A DNA stretch of 64,000 bases from Aequorivita sp. UBA3180 (GTDB taxonomy: Bacteria; Bacteroidota; Bacteroidia; Flavobacteriales; Flavobacteriaceae), in the NCBI GenBank assembly GCA_002364215.1, contig DEXQ01000009.1:16815-80814 (forward strand), written 5' to 3'. How positions within the stretch are numbered: the first letter of the stretch is position 1; every line of letters begins with the position of its first letter. Below, one piece after another: positions 6,843 through 15,493 of this stretch. The notes under the pieces are model-generated. The model worked only from the letters and a program-made list of their open reading frames with translations, had not been told where the DNA came from and searched no databases. A program made the position numbers and the translations under genes.

Positions 6843-9122
6843 ATGAAATACAAACTTGTTTTAACCATATTCCTGAATTTGGTTTTTCTGAATTATTCCT
6901 ACTCACAGGAAGAAGAAAGACCCGTTCGTGAATATACATTAACCATTGAACAACAAACTGTAAATATCACGGGCAAAGAGGTTATGGGAATGACCGTAAA
7001 CGGAAGCATTCCCGGGCCGACCCTTGAATTTACGGAAGGAGAGCAGGCAATAATCCATGTAATCAATAAAATGGACGTGGAAACCTCCATCCATTGGCAC
7101 GGAATATTGTTGCCAAATTTTCAGGACGGAGTGCCTTATTTGACTACGCCGCCAATAAAAGCGGGGACAACTTTCACCTATAATTTTCCTATCAACCATT
7201 CCGGAACCTATTGGTACCATTCGCATACCATGCTACAAGAGCAGAGCGGTGTTTTTGGTTCCATTGTAATTCAGCCAAAAGAGAAAGCATTGGATTACGA
7301 TAAGGAATTGGTGCTTATGCTATCAGACTGGACCAATGAAAAGCCGAAAGATGTAATGCGCACATTAAAGCGTGGCAGTGAATGGTATGAGATTAAAAAA
7401 GGAACTTCAACGCCGTTAAACCAAGTAATTGGTCGCGGTGCGTTAGGCGCCCAGATCGATTTTTGGAGACAGCGAATGGAAGGTGCCGACATTGCCGATA
7501 TTTATTATCCAGCTTTCTTGGTAAATGGAAAGCAAAGTGCAGAATATCCCGGTTTCAAACCTGGCGAAAGGGTTCGATTGCGAATAATTAATGGTTCAGC
7601 TTCCACACAATTCTGGATGACTTTTGGTGGCGAATCACCGCTCTTAATTTCAGCAGATGGACTTGATGTAACTCCCGTAAAAAGGAACAAAACTTTTATC
7701 GCAATTGCCGAAACCTATGATTTTATTGTAACCATCCCACAAAGTGGAAAACTTGAATTTAGAGCCATGGCACAGGATGGTTCGGGAACTACTTTTGCTT
7801 ATTTGGGCAAAGGAGAAACTCTGCCAGCACCTATAGTTGAAAAACCTGATAAAATTGCAATGATGCAGGAAATGGCTAAAATGAAGATGAAAATGGGCGC
7901 CCACGCTTTAAAATTTCAGCCTAAAAAAGATGAGCGTTTTGAAATGAAGGAGGAATACGGAATGGAAATGGACGGGATGGAAATGGACCACTCAAAAATG
8001 GATCATTCCAAAATGGAAATGCCAAAAGATTCAATGAAAATGGACCATTCAAAGATGGATCATTCCAAAATGGATATGAAAAATGAGCCGATGCAAATGG
8101 AAGGGATGGGGATGAATTCAGAATATACCTATGATTATTTAAAATCACCCGAAAAAACCAGTTATTCCAAAGATACCCCAGTAACCGAAATTCTGTTGAA
8201 CCTAACCGGAAATATGAACCGCTACATTTGGAGTATGAACGGCGTGCCGCTTTCGGAAACGGATAATATCAAAATAAAGGGAAACGAAGTAACGAGAATT
8301 ACTTTAAACAACCTCACGATGATGCACCACCCCATGCACCTTCACGGGCACTTTTTCAGGGTAATCAACAAAAACGGCGAATATTCTCCATTAAAACACA
8401 CGGTAAACGTTCCACCAATGGAAGAGGTGACCATTGAGTTTTACGGCGATGCTTACGGCGATTGGTTTTTCCATTGCCACGTGCTTTACCACATGATGGG
8501 TGGAATGGCGCGCGTATTTAGTTATGAAACGCCGAGAGACCCAAGAATGGAGCAATATCCTGTTTCAAAAATCATGAATGAGGCCAATCACTTTTATACA
8601 TGGGGAACTGCAGATGTGGCTTCGCATATGGCGGAATTGAATCTAACTTCTTCCAACTTGCGAAATCAATTCAATGTAATGGCAGAGTATGGTTGGAACC
8701 AAAATCTGGAGGCTGAGGTAACCTATGAGCGCTATTTGCACGATTACCTGCGCATTTTTGGAGGCGTAAATGTAGAAAACGAAACCGAAGATAGTTTAGA
8801 TGAAATTGAAACCACGGCTATTGCCGGAATTCGGTATTTAACACCTTATTTATTTAATTTGGATGTACGGATAGACAATAAGCTGCGCCCCCAAATTGGG
8901 CTGGAGCGGGAAATCATGATTTTTCCCCGAACCCTTGCCTTTGGAATGATTGAATACCAAGCCGATTTCGGTTTGGTGGACGATCTGCCCACAGGAATTA
9001 ATTACGGCGATGAACTGACTTGGAATGCAGGTCTTGAATATTTTCTTTCAAAGAACTTTTCATTAATGGCCAGTTACGACAATCGTTTTGGTGCGGGAGG
9101 TGGCCTATCTATTCGTTTTTAA
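6843..9122 (+). CDS. Multicopper oxidase with Met/His-rich insert and C-terminal CopB-like barrel domain
   Basis: Exported laccase-type copper oxidase (CopA/PcoA class) that probably oxidises Cu(I) to less toxic Cu(II). After a signal peptide, three cupredoxin domains span about residues 25-570. Copper ligands are visible: HWHG (about 84-87), WYHSH (about 124-128), HPMHLHGHFF (about 495-504) and HCHVLYHMMGGM (about 544-555). A Met/His-rich insert at about 345-425 repeats MDHSKM. Residues about 575-759 form an extra domain of alternating strands with NLEAEVTYERYLHDYLRIFGG and a final aromatic (LSIRF). It resembles outer-membrane copper resistance protein CopB (inference by eye). Family members without this domain are about 550-600 residues long. 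It heads a tight run with the DUF305 and ATPase genes. Confidence 0.9.
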   Translation: MKYKLVLTIFLNLVFLNYSYSQEEERPVREYTLTIEQQTVNITGKEVMGMTVNGSIPGPTLEFTEGEQAIIHVINKMDVETSIHWHGILLPNFQDGVPYLTTPPIKAGTTFTYNFPINHSGTYWYHSHTMLQEQSGVFGSIVIQPKEKALDYDKELVLMLSDWTNEKPKDVMRTLKRGSEWYEIKKGTSTPLNQVIGRGALGAQIDFWRQRMEGADIADIYYPAFLVNGKQSAEYPGFKPGERVRLRIINGSASTQFWMTFGGESPLLISADGLDVTPVKRNKTFIAIAETYDFIVTIPQSGKLEFRAMAQDGSGTTFAYLGKGETLPAPIVEKPDKIAMMQEMAKMKMKMGAHALKFQPKKDERFEMKEEYGMEMDGMEMDHSKMDHSKMEMPKDSMKMDHSKMDHSKMDMKNEPMQMEGMGMNSEYTYDYLKSPEKTSYSKDTPVTEILLNLTGNMNRYIWSMNGVPLSETDNIKIKGNEVTRITLNNLTMMHHPMHLHGHFFRVINKNGEYSPLKHTVNVPPMEEVTIEFYGDAYGDWFFHCHVLYHMMGGMARVFSYETPRDPRMEQYPVSKIMNEANHFYTWGTADVASHMAELNLTSSNLRNQFNVMAEYGWNQNLEAEVTYERYLHDYLRIFGGVNVENETEDSLDEIETTAIAGIRYLTPYLFNLDVRIDNKLRPQIGLEREIMIFPRTLAFGMIEYQADFGLVDDLPTGINYGDELTWNAGLEYFLSKNFSLMASYDNRFGAGGGLSIRF

Positions 9123-9143
9123 TAACCTTATAAATTAAGAATT

Positions 9144-9620
9144 ATGGAAAATAATAAAAACACTCACGGAAATCCTTACACAAAATTTTTTTTAATGCTT
9201 GCCGCCTCTTTTGTGGCAATGTATATAACGATGTATTTAAATACGTATGAAATAGACCATGTCTATTTCAGCCTCACCCGTTTTTACATGACGTGTTTGG
9301 GCATATCGGCTATGGCTTTAATCATGTTTTTCTTTATGAAGAAAATGTACAAAAACCGAAAAAAGAATACGGCAATTCTGTTGGGAAGCATGCTGCTATT
9401 TGGTAGCGCGCTGTTCTTGGTCCGGGCACAGAAACCAATTGGAGATGTTTTGTGGATGAAAGCAATGATTCCGCATCATTCCATCGCTATTTTAACCAGT
9501 GAAAGAGCGGATATCCAAGACCCCGAAGTAAAAAAACTGGCCAATGATATTATTGAAGCACAGCGCAAGGAAATTGGAGAGATGAAAGAAATGATTAATC
9601 GTCTTGAAAAACAAAAATGA
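9144..9620 (+). CDS. DUF305 domain membrane protein
   Basis: Protein of 158 residues with three predicted N-terminal membrane helices (about 13-32, 45-65 and 78-95), followed by a DUF305 helical segment carrying the conserved MKAMIPHHSIAI motif. DUF305 is a ferritin-like helical domain often encoded in copper-resistance loci; its Met/His motif may bind copper. The last four bases overlap the start of the copper ATPase gene (ATGA), indicating translational coupling. A direct role in copper transfer to the ATPase is inference from context. Confidence 0.85.
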   Translation: MENNKNTHGNPYTKFFLMLAASFVAMYITMYLNTYEIDHVYFSLTRFYMTCLGISAMALIMFFFMKKMYKNRKKNTAILLGSMLLFGSALFLVRAQKPIGDVLWMKAMIPHHSIAILTSERADIQDPEVKKLANDIIEAQRKEIGEMKEMINRLEKQK

Positions 9621-12127
9621 CACACACATATAAAATACACGGAATGACCTGCAACGGCTGCCGAGGCCATGTGGAAAAGACTTTAAGTGAAATTGAAGGC
9701 GTTTCCAAGGCATCGGTAAATCTTGAAAAAGCTGAAGCGGTTATTGAAATGGATAAACACATTTCATTGAACGTTTTTGAAAAAGCTTTGGAAGACGACG
9801 GTGGAAGGTATAGTATTTCCCTTCCCGACGATGCCGAAGCCGCGCAAAAGCATAAAAAGAAAAAGGAAGAGAAACGAGCCAACCAAAGCAGTTCTGGTAC
9901 TTTCTATTGTCCTATGCATTGCGAAGGTGAAAAAACCTATGACAAACCCGGTGATTGCCCCGTTTGCGGAATGGATTTGGTAGAAGAGGCAAAAACTTCA
10001 ACAAACTCGGCAACGGAGTATACCTGCCCAATGCATCCCGAAGTAATTCGTGACGAACCGGGTTCGTGCCCAATCTGCGGAATGGATTTGGTGCCAAAGG
10101 AAGCCGACGAATCCGCCGAAAACAAATCCTATAAAAAGTTGCTGAAAAAGTTTTGGATTGCCGTGGCCTTTACGCTTCCCATTTTCATAATCGCAATGTC
10201 CGAAATGATTCCCAACAATCCATTGTACTATTTAATGCCAATGAAATATTGGAACTGGGTTCAATTCGGTCTTTCAATTCCTGTGGTTTTTTACGCCACG
10301 TGGATGTTTTTTGAACGCGCCTATCGTTCCATCAAAACCTGGAATCTCAATATGTTTACCCTCATCGGGATTGGTGCTGGAGTAGCTTGGCTTTTCAGTG
10401 TTTTCGGGATGCTTTTTCCAGATTTTTTCCCCGCGCAATTCAAAACCGAAATGGGAACGGTACATGTTTATTTTGAAGCAGCAACGGTAATACTAACCTT
10501 GGTTTTAATGGGTCAGGTTTTGGAAGCCCGCGCTCATAACCGAACCAATTCCGCAGTAAAGGAATTGCTGAAATTGGCGCCCAATAAAGCTGTTCGGATT
10601 GTCGACGGAAAAGAGGAAACCATCGCAATCGATAAAATTGAAGTAGGCGATAAACTCCGCGTAAAACCGGGCGAGAAAATCCCCGTGGACGGCAGCATTC
10701 TTGAAGGCGAAAGCTCCATAGATGAATCGATGATTACGGGTGAGCCCGTGCCCGTTTCAAAAACCGAGGGCGACAAAGTAAGTTCGGGAACCATCAACGG
10801 GAAACAAACCTTCGTAATGAAAGCCGAAAAAGTAGGTAGTGATACCCTGCTTTCGCAAATAATCGAAATGGTAAACAAAGCCAGCAGAAGCCGTGCGCCC
10901 ATCCAAAAACTGGCAGATAAAATTTCGGGTTGGTTTGTGCCAATCGTTGTTATGATTTCGATTATAACCTTTATCGTGTGGGCCATTTTCGGTCCCGAAC
11001 CACAATATGTGTACGCATTGGTGAATGCAATTGCGGTTTTGATAATCGCCTGTCCGTGCGCGCTTGGTCTCGCCACGCCAATGTCCGTTATGGTTGGAGT
11101 AGGGAAGGGCGCCCAAAATGGCGTACTGATCAAAAACGCCGAAGCACTTGAAACGCTAAATAAAATTGACGTTTTGATAATTGATAAAACCGGAACGATT
11201 ACCGAAGGAAAACCGTCTGTTGAAAAAGTAGGTTTTTCGGAAGATTTTTCGGAAGAGGAAGTGCTTCAATATATCGTTTCGCTCAATCACAACAGCGAAC
11301 ATCCGCTGGCTGATGCTACTGTTAAATACGGAAAGGATAAGAATTCCGAAGTTTTAAAAACTACCGATTTCAATTCGGTTACCGGAAAAGGGGTGACCGG
11401 AACTATCAACGGCAAAAAGATTGCGCTCGGGAACGAAAAGATGATGCAGGAGGCTGGTGCGGATATTTCCGAAGTGCTTCAAAAAGAAATTTCCGAAGCA
11501 CAGAAAAAAGGCAAAACCGTGCCGATGCTTTCCATTGATGGAAAAGTGGTTGGCTTCGTTGTGATTGCTGATAAAATAAAGGAAACCAGTAAAAAAGCAA
11601 TCAACGAACTTCAGAAAAAGGGAATTCAGGTTATAATGCTCACCGGCGATAACCACGACACCGCAAAAGCTGTTGCTTCCGAATTAAATCTCGCCGATTT
11701 CCAAGCTGAAATGCTTCCGCAGGACAAATTGGAAGTTGTTGAAAAACTGCACGCCGAAGGCAAAATAATTGCAATGGCCGGCGACGGGATAAACGATGCG
11801 CCCGCCTTGGCAAAAAGCGATGTGGGCATCGCGATGGGAACCGGAACCGATGTTGCCATTGAAAGTGCCGGAATAACCTTGGTGAAAGGCGATTTGCACG
11901 GTATTGTAAAAGCGTTTCATCTAAGTGAAAAAGTGATGGGCAATATTAAACAGAACCTCTTTTTCGCTTTAATTTATAACGTACTCGGCGTGCCTATTGC
12001 CGCAGGGGTGCTCTTTCCGGTTTTCGGAATATTATTATCACCAATGATCGCCGCGCTGGCTATGAGTTTCAGCTCGGTTTCAGTTATTACTAATGCGCTT
12101 CGATTACGAACCGCTAAAATAAATTAA
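9617..12127 (+). CDS. copA: Copper-translocating P1B-type ATPase (CopA-like)
   Basis: Inner-membrane pump that exports Cu(I) from the cytosol using ATP. From the N terminus it shows an HMA domain (GMTCNGC, about 10-16) and two short heavy-metal-binding modules (YCPMHCEG to CPVCGMDLV, and YTCPMHPEV to CPICGMDLV). These are followed by the membrane and catalytic parts: ITGEPVPVS (actuator), CPCALGLATP (metal site in the membrane), DKTGTITEGKP (phosphorylated Asp), SEHPLADA and GDGINDAPAL. The CPC motif and HMA domain point to copper. It overlaps the DUF305 gene by four bases and is followed after 3 bp by the TonB-dependent receptor gene. Two CPMH...CGMDL modules after one HMA domain is a layout seen in Bacteroidota. 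Confidence 0.95.
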   Translation: MTHTYKIHGMTCNGCRGHVEKTLSEIEGVSKASVNLEKAEAVIEMDKHISLNVFEKALEDDGGRYSISLPDDAEAAQKHKKKKEEKRANQSSSGTFYCPMHCEGEKTYDKPGDCPVCGMDLVEEAKTSTNSATEYTCPMHPEVIRDEPGSCPICGMDLVPKEADESAENKSYKKLLKKFWIAVAFTLPIFIIAMSEMIPNNPLYYLMPMKYWNWVQFGLSIPVVFYATWMFFERAYRSIKTWNLNMFTLIGIGAGVAWLFSVFGMLFPDFFPAQFKTEMGTVHVYFEAATVILTLVLMGQVLEARAHNRTNSAVKELLKLAPNKAVRIVDGKEETIAIDKIEVGDKLRVKPGEKIPVDGSILEGESSIDESMITGEPVPVSKTEGDKVSSGTINGKQTFVMKAEKVGSDTLLSQIIEMVNKASRSRAPIQKLADKISGWFVPIVVMISIITFIVWAIFGPEPQYVYALVNAIAVLIIACPCALGLATPMSVMVGVGKGAQNGVLIKNAEALETLNKIDVLIIDKTGTITEGKPSVEKVGFSEDFSEEEVLQYIVSLNHNSEHPLADATVKYGKDKNSEVLKTTDFNSVTGKGVTGTINGKKIALGNEKMMQEAGADISEVLQKEISEAQKKGKTVPMLSIDGKVVGFVVIADKIKETSKKAINELQKKGIQVIMLTGDNHDTAKAVASELNLADFQAEMLPQDKLEVVEKLHAEGKIIAMAGDGINDAPALAKSDVGIAMGTGTDVAIESAGITLVKGDLHGIVKAFHLSEKVMGNIKQNLFFALIYNVLGVPIAAGVLFPVFGILLSPMIAALAMSFSSVSVITNALRLRTAKIN

Positions 12128-12130
12128 ACA

Positions 12131-14365
12131 ATGAAAAATCTATTATACTTATTTTTTATACTTCCACTTTGTATTTTTTCACAGGAAAAAGTAACAGGGA
12201 CTATCACTGAAAATGTTGATAACAAAGAAGTTCCGCTTGGGGGCGCAAACGTGTATTGGCTGAATACCCAAGTGGGAACGGTTACCGATTTTGACGGTAA
12301 TTTTGAATTGGATTATAAACCCGAATACAAGAAATTGGTCATCAGTTTTGTGGGTTATAAAACCGATACTATTTCAATAAATTCTCCGAAGCGAATTACA
12401 CATTCGTTAAAGTCCACAGCCAATCTTGACGAGGTTACGGTTACGGCGCGACAGAAAGCTACTTCACGTTCTTTCATTCAAGCTACAAATGTTTTGAACG
12501 TAAGCAGCGCCGAACTTTTGAAGGCTGCTTGCTGTAATTTGGCGGAAAGTTTTGAAACAAATCCTTCCATTGATGTGAACTTTGCCGATGCCATTTCGGG
12601 AACGCGACAAATTAAAATGCTTGGGCTTACCAGTCCGTATATTTTGATAACCACTGAAAACGTTCCAAGCATTCGCGGGGCTTCGCAGGCTTATGGACTG
12701 AGTTTTATTCCGGGAACCTGGGTGGAAAGCATCCAAATAACCAAAGGCGCAGGTAGTGTTACAAATGGTTATGAAAGCATTGCAGGGCAAATAAATGCCG
12801 AATTGCAAAAACCTACCACAGACGATAAACTTTTTGTTAACGCTTATGGCGCAGGGAATGGCCGTTTTGAGCTGAATACACATCTCAACACAAAAATTAC
12901 TGACCGTTGGAGCACGGGGCTGTATATTCACGGAAATTTGCGGGAAACAGAGTTTGATAAAAATGATGATTCTTTTCTCGATGCACCCTTGATGCAGCAA
13001 GTAAATGTGATGAACCGTTGGCAATACACCGATACCGAAAACGGTTATGTTGGTTTTTTCAATTTTAGGTATTTGAATGATGAAAAACAGACAGGCCAAA
13101 CGTTCTTTAACCCAGATAAAGACCGTGGAACCACCAACGCTTGGGGAAGTGAAATAAAAACCCAGCGGTTTGATGTTTCTGGAAAGTTTGGGTATGTAAA
13201 TCCTGATATTCCTTGGCGCACTGGTGGCTTGCAAATAGCATATAGCCACCACGACCAAGAATCTTATTTTGGGTTGAATGATTACAATATTCAGCACAAC
13301 AGTTTGTACGCCAATTTGCTTTACAATTCCATAATCAGCGATTCGCGCCATAAAATTAAAACCGGGCTGAGCGCTACTTATGATGGGTATGACGAATTGG
13401 TTTTGACCGAAAATTTCAGCAGGGTTGAAAATTCCGTTGGGGCGTTTTTTGAATACAATTTCGACAATTTGGGCGATCTTAATTTTTCTGCGGGAATTCG
13501 CGCTGATGTGCACAACAGATTGGGAACTTTCCTAACGCCGCGGTTCCATTTGCGTTACACACCTTGGGATAAATCGGCTTTTAGAGTTTCTGCGGGCAGA
13601 GGAAAGCGAAGCGCAAATATTTTCACTGAAAACCAAAGTCTTTTTGCCACATCGCGCAGCTTGAATATTTTGGGCAACGGTGGGAAAATTTACGGGCTGG
13701 ACCCAGAGATAGCTTGGAATTATGGATTTTCATATTTACAGGGTTTCAATCTTTTTAGCAGAAAGGCGGATATTACTTTTGATTTTTACAGGACTGATTT
13801 TGTAAACCAAATTGTTGTGGATTGGGAAAACCCGAATGAAATTAATTTTTATAATTTGGAAGGTGAAAGTTTTTCGAATAATTTTCAAGTAGAATTCAAT
13901 TATAATCCCTTTACCCATTTTGACATGCGATTGGCCTATAAATATTACGACGTGGAAACAACTTATTTAAGCGGTAAAAAGCAAACGCCATTGACGCCAA
14001 ACCATCGCTTTTTTGCGAACGCTTCGTATGAAACCGGGCAAGGGGCAAATGGCGGCAATTGGAAGTTTGATGCTACGTTCAACTATTTGGGCGAGCAACG
14101 GTTTGCTTCCACTGAAAGCTATTTGAATACCATTGGACTTTCAGAATTTTCACCTTCGGTTTCCACCTTGAATGCGCAGATTACTAAAGTTTTTTCAACT
14201 AATTTTGAAATTTACGTAGGCGGTGAAAACATAACGAATGTTACGCAGGAAAATCCAATTGTGGGCAGTGACAGCCCGTTTGGAACAACTTTTGACACTA
14301 CCTATGTTTACGGCCCCATTTTTGGAAGCTCGTATTATGCAGGTTTAAGATATCGACTTAATTAA
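12131..14365 (+). CDS. TonB-dependent receptor, metal-linked type
   Basis: Outer-membrane TonB-dependent receptor of 744 residues. It has a signal peptide, a carboxypeptidase-regulatory-like domain (about 20-100: VPLGGANVYW to GTVTDFDGNFEL), a plug domain, and a 22-strand barrel ending in AGLRYRLN. The plug contains a LLKAACCNLAESFETNPS segment; this paired cysteine is characteristic of receptors encoded beside heavy-metal genes in Bacteroidota. It starts 3 bp after the copper ATPase. The substrate is inferred to be copper or a copper chelate, moving either way only if coupled to other parts. The missing partner is TonB/ExbBD, as usual encoded elsewhere. Confidence 0.88.
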   Translation: MKNLLYLFFILPLCIFSQEKVTGTITENVDNKEVPLGGANVYWLNTQVGTVTDFDGNFELDYKPEYKKLVISFVGYKTDTISINSPKRITHSLKSTANLDEVTVTARQKATSRSFIQATNVLNVSSAELLKAACCNLAESFETNPSIDVNFADAISGTRQIKMLGLTSPYILITTENVPSIRGASQAYGLSFIPGTWVESIQITKGAGSVTNGYESIAGQINAELQKPTTDDKLFVNAYGAGNGRFELNTHLNTKITDRWSTGLYIHGNLRETEFDKNDDSFLDAPLMQQVNVMNRWQYTDTENGYVGFFNFRYLNDEKQTGQTFFNPDKDRGTTNAWGSEIKTQRFDVSGKFGYVNPDIPWRTGGLQIAYSHHDQESYFGLNDYNIQHNSLYANLLYNSIISDSRHKIKTGLSATYDGYDELVLTENFSRVENSVGAFFEYNFDNLGDLNFSAGIRADVHNRLGTFLTPRFHLRYTPWDKSAFRVSAGRGKRSANIFTENQSLFATSRSLNILGNGGKIYGLDPEIAWNYGFSYLQGFNLFSRKADITFDFYRTDFVNQIVVDWENPNEINFYNLEGESFSNNFQVEFNYNPFTHFDMRLAYKYYDVETTYLSGKKQTPLTPNHRFFANASYETGQGANGGNWKFDATFNYLGEQRFASTESYLNTIGLSEFSPSVSTLNAQITKVFSTNFEIYVGGENITNVTQENPIVGSDSPFGTTFDTTYVYGPIFGSSYYAGLRYRLN

Positions 14366-14395
14366 TTCTAATAATCAACTTTAAAAATGTAATGT

Positions 14396-14761
14396 ATGAA
14401 AAATGTAATTTTAATTTTAGGAATTCTCTTTATTGGAGCAACTGGTTTCGCCCAAAACAAAAATGCCAAAGCTACGATTGAAGTGGACGGTGTTTGCGGT
14501 ATGTGTAAGGAACGCATTGAAAAGGCATCTATTCAGGCCAAAGGTGTGAAATCGGCAATTTGGAATGTGGAAACACATCAACTGGACTTGATTTATAACG
14601 AAGGGAAAACCGATTTGACAAAAATTCAACAAAGTATTGCTGATACCGGGCACGATACCCAAGATATAAAGGCGAAAGATGAGGTTTATGAAAAAATAGA
14701 TCCTTGCTGCAGATATCGCGACCAGCAAGTTATTGACGATCATAAGCAAGGCGCGGAGTAA
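14396..14761 (+). CDS. Exported HMA-domain copper-binding protein
   Basis: Periplasmic protein of 121 residues: signal peptide ending near FAQNKNA, then a ferredoxin-like HMA fold with metal site VCGMCKERIE in place of the usual GMTCxxC. A C-terminal KIDPCCRYRDQQ adds a second cysteine pair. Such proteins bind Cu(I) and could deliver it to the oxidase or take it from the receptor. It lies 30 bp after the receptor gene. The real start is the ATG at 14396; an ATG 10 bp upstream is out of frame. Confidence 0.87.
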   Translation: MKNVILILGILFIGATGFAQNKNAKATIEVDGVCGMCKERIEKASIQAKGVKSAIWNVETHQLDLIYNEGKTDLTKIQQSIADTGHDTQDIKAKDEVYEKIDPCCRYRDQQVIDDHKQGAE

Positions 14762-14841
14762 TTTTAGCAGGATTTTATAATTTTCTTAATAGTGAGTAAG
14801 CATTGATTTTGGTAATTTGATTTTATAAAAAAATTCAAATT

Positions 14842-15162
14842 ATGAAAAATGAAAAATTAATTCACGCTTTGGGCAATTGCATTAACCATTGCAATTATTG
14901 CGCAGATGCATGTTTGGACGAAGAAAATGTAAAAATGATGGTAAACTGCATACGAACGGACAGAGTCTGTGCGGAAGTTTGTAGTACGCTCAACCAGTTG
15001 CTGGCAATGAACTTTAGTGATGTTGACGATCTTGTGCGATATTGTGCAAAAATATGCGACGCTTGCGCAGATGAATGTTCAAAGCACGAAGCAAAACATT
15101 GCCAAGATTGTGCAGAAGCCTGTAGAAAATGTGCCGAAGAGTGTCGTAATTACTTAGCTTAA
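14842..15162 (+). CDS. Four-helix bundle copper-storage protein (Csp / DUF326 type)
   Basis: Small protein of 106 residues with 16 cysteines spaced every three or four residues along four helices, for example NCINHCNYCADAC and HCQDCAEACRKCAEEC. This is the pattern of Csp-type cytosolic copper-storage proteins, where cysteines lining the bundle core bind many Cu(I) ions. There is no signal peptide, so it should act in the cytosol (Csp3-like). It follows the HMA gene by 80 bp and ends the recognisable copper genes. An 80-bp gap could hold its own promoter, but I see no exact TAnnTTTG. Confidence 0.9.
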   Translation: MKNEKLIHALGNCINHCNYCADACLDEENVKMMVNCIRTDRVCAEVCSTLNQLLAMNFSDVDDLVRYCAKICDACADECSKHEAKHCQDCAEACRKCAEECRNYLA

Positions 15163-15250
15163 ACAGGCTGTTAAAGTTTAGCTAAGAAGAGAATAATTTA
15201 ACAGTGGCTCCTTTTACCTTTATATAGTTAATTCAAAAAAAGTAATTGTT

Positions 15251-15355
15251 ATGCCACAACAACAGCAAAACAAAAAGCCGCAACCCGCAAAAGGTCCACA
15301 GGCCAAAAAGCAGGATAACAAAAAGGCTCCACAAGCTGCTCCAAAGAAGAAGTAG
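15251..15355 (+). CDS. Possible 34-residue Lys/Pro/Gln/Ala-rich peptide
   Basis: An open frame from ATG 15251 to TAG 15353-15355 encodes MPQQQQNKKPQPAKG, then more Gln/Lys/Pro/Ala, ending in APKKK. The composition is strongly basic and disordered, with no hydrophobic residues beyond Met. It is followed 29 bp later by a strong terminator and preceded by a near-consensus TACCTTTA element at 15215-15222, so it has the layout of an independent short gene. It could also be the tail of the copper transcript. A function cannot be assigned; nucleic-acid or membrane-surface binding would fit the charge. Translation is not proven. Confidence 0.5.
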   Translation: MPQQQQNKKPQPAKGPQAKKQDNKKAPQAAPKKK

Positions 15356-15383
15356 TTTATGGCCGGTCATATTAGACCCAAAG

Positions 15384-15418
15384 AACCATCCCGATTTTAA
15401 ATCTGGATGGTTTTTTAT
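15384..15418 (+). terminator. Rho-independent terminator ending the copper island
   Basis: AACCATCC (15384-15391) pairs with GGATGGTT (15405-15412), with an inner GATTT/AAATC pairing in the loop, followed by TTTTATTTTT. It separates the small peptide gene from the next gene. Confidence 0.85.
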
Positions 15419-15493
15419 TTTTAGAAATACAGTGTTCGTCTTTTTAGTAGATAAATCATTTTATATATTTTTACTCACTAAATTATTATTAAA

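Noticed and set aside
10534..11133. A 199-residue open frame antisense to the copper ATPase gene
   Set aside because: Fully antisense to the catalytic core of the ATPase, with no motif of its own.
12464..13513. A 349-residue open frame antisense to the TonB-dependent receptor gene
   Set aside because: It lies wholly within a gene with clear family motifs and has no recognisable domain; long antisense frames are common opposite such genes.
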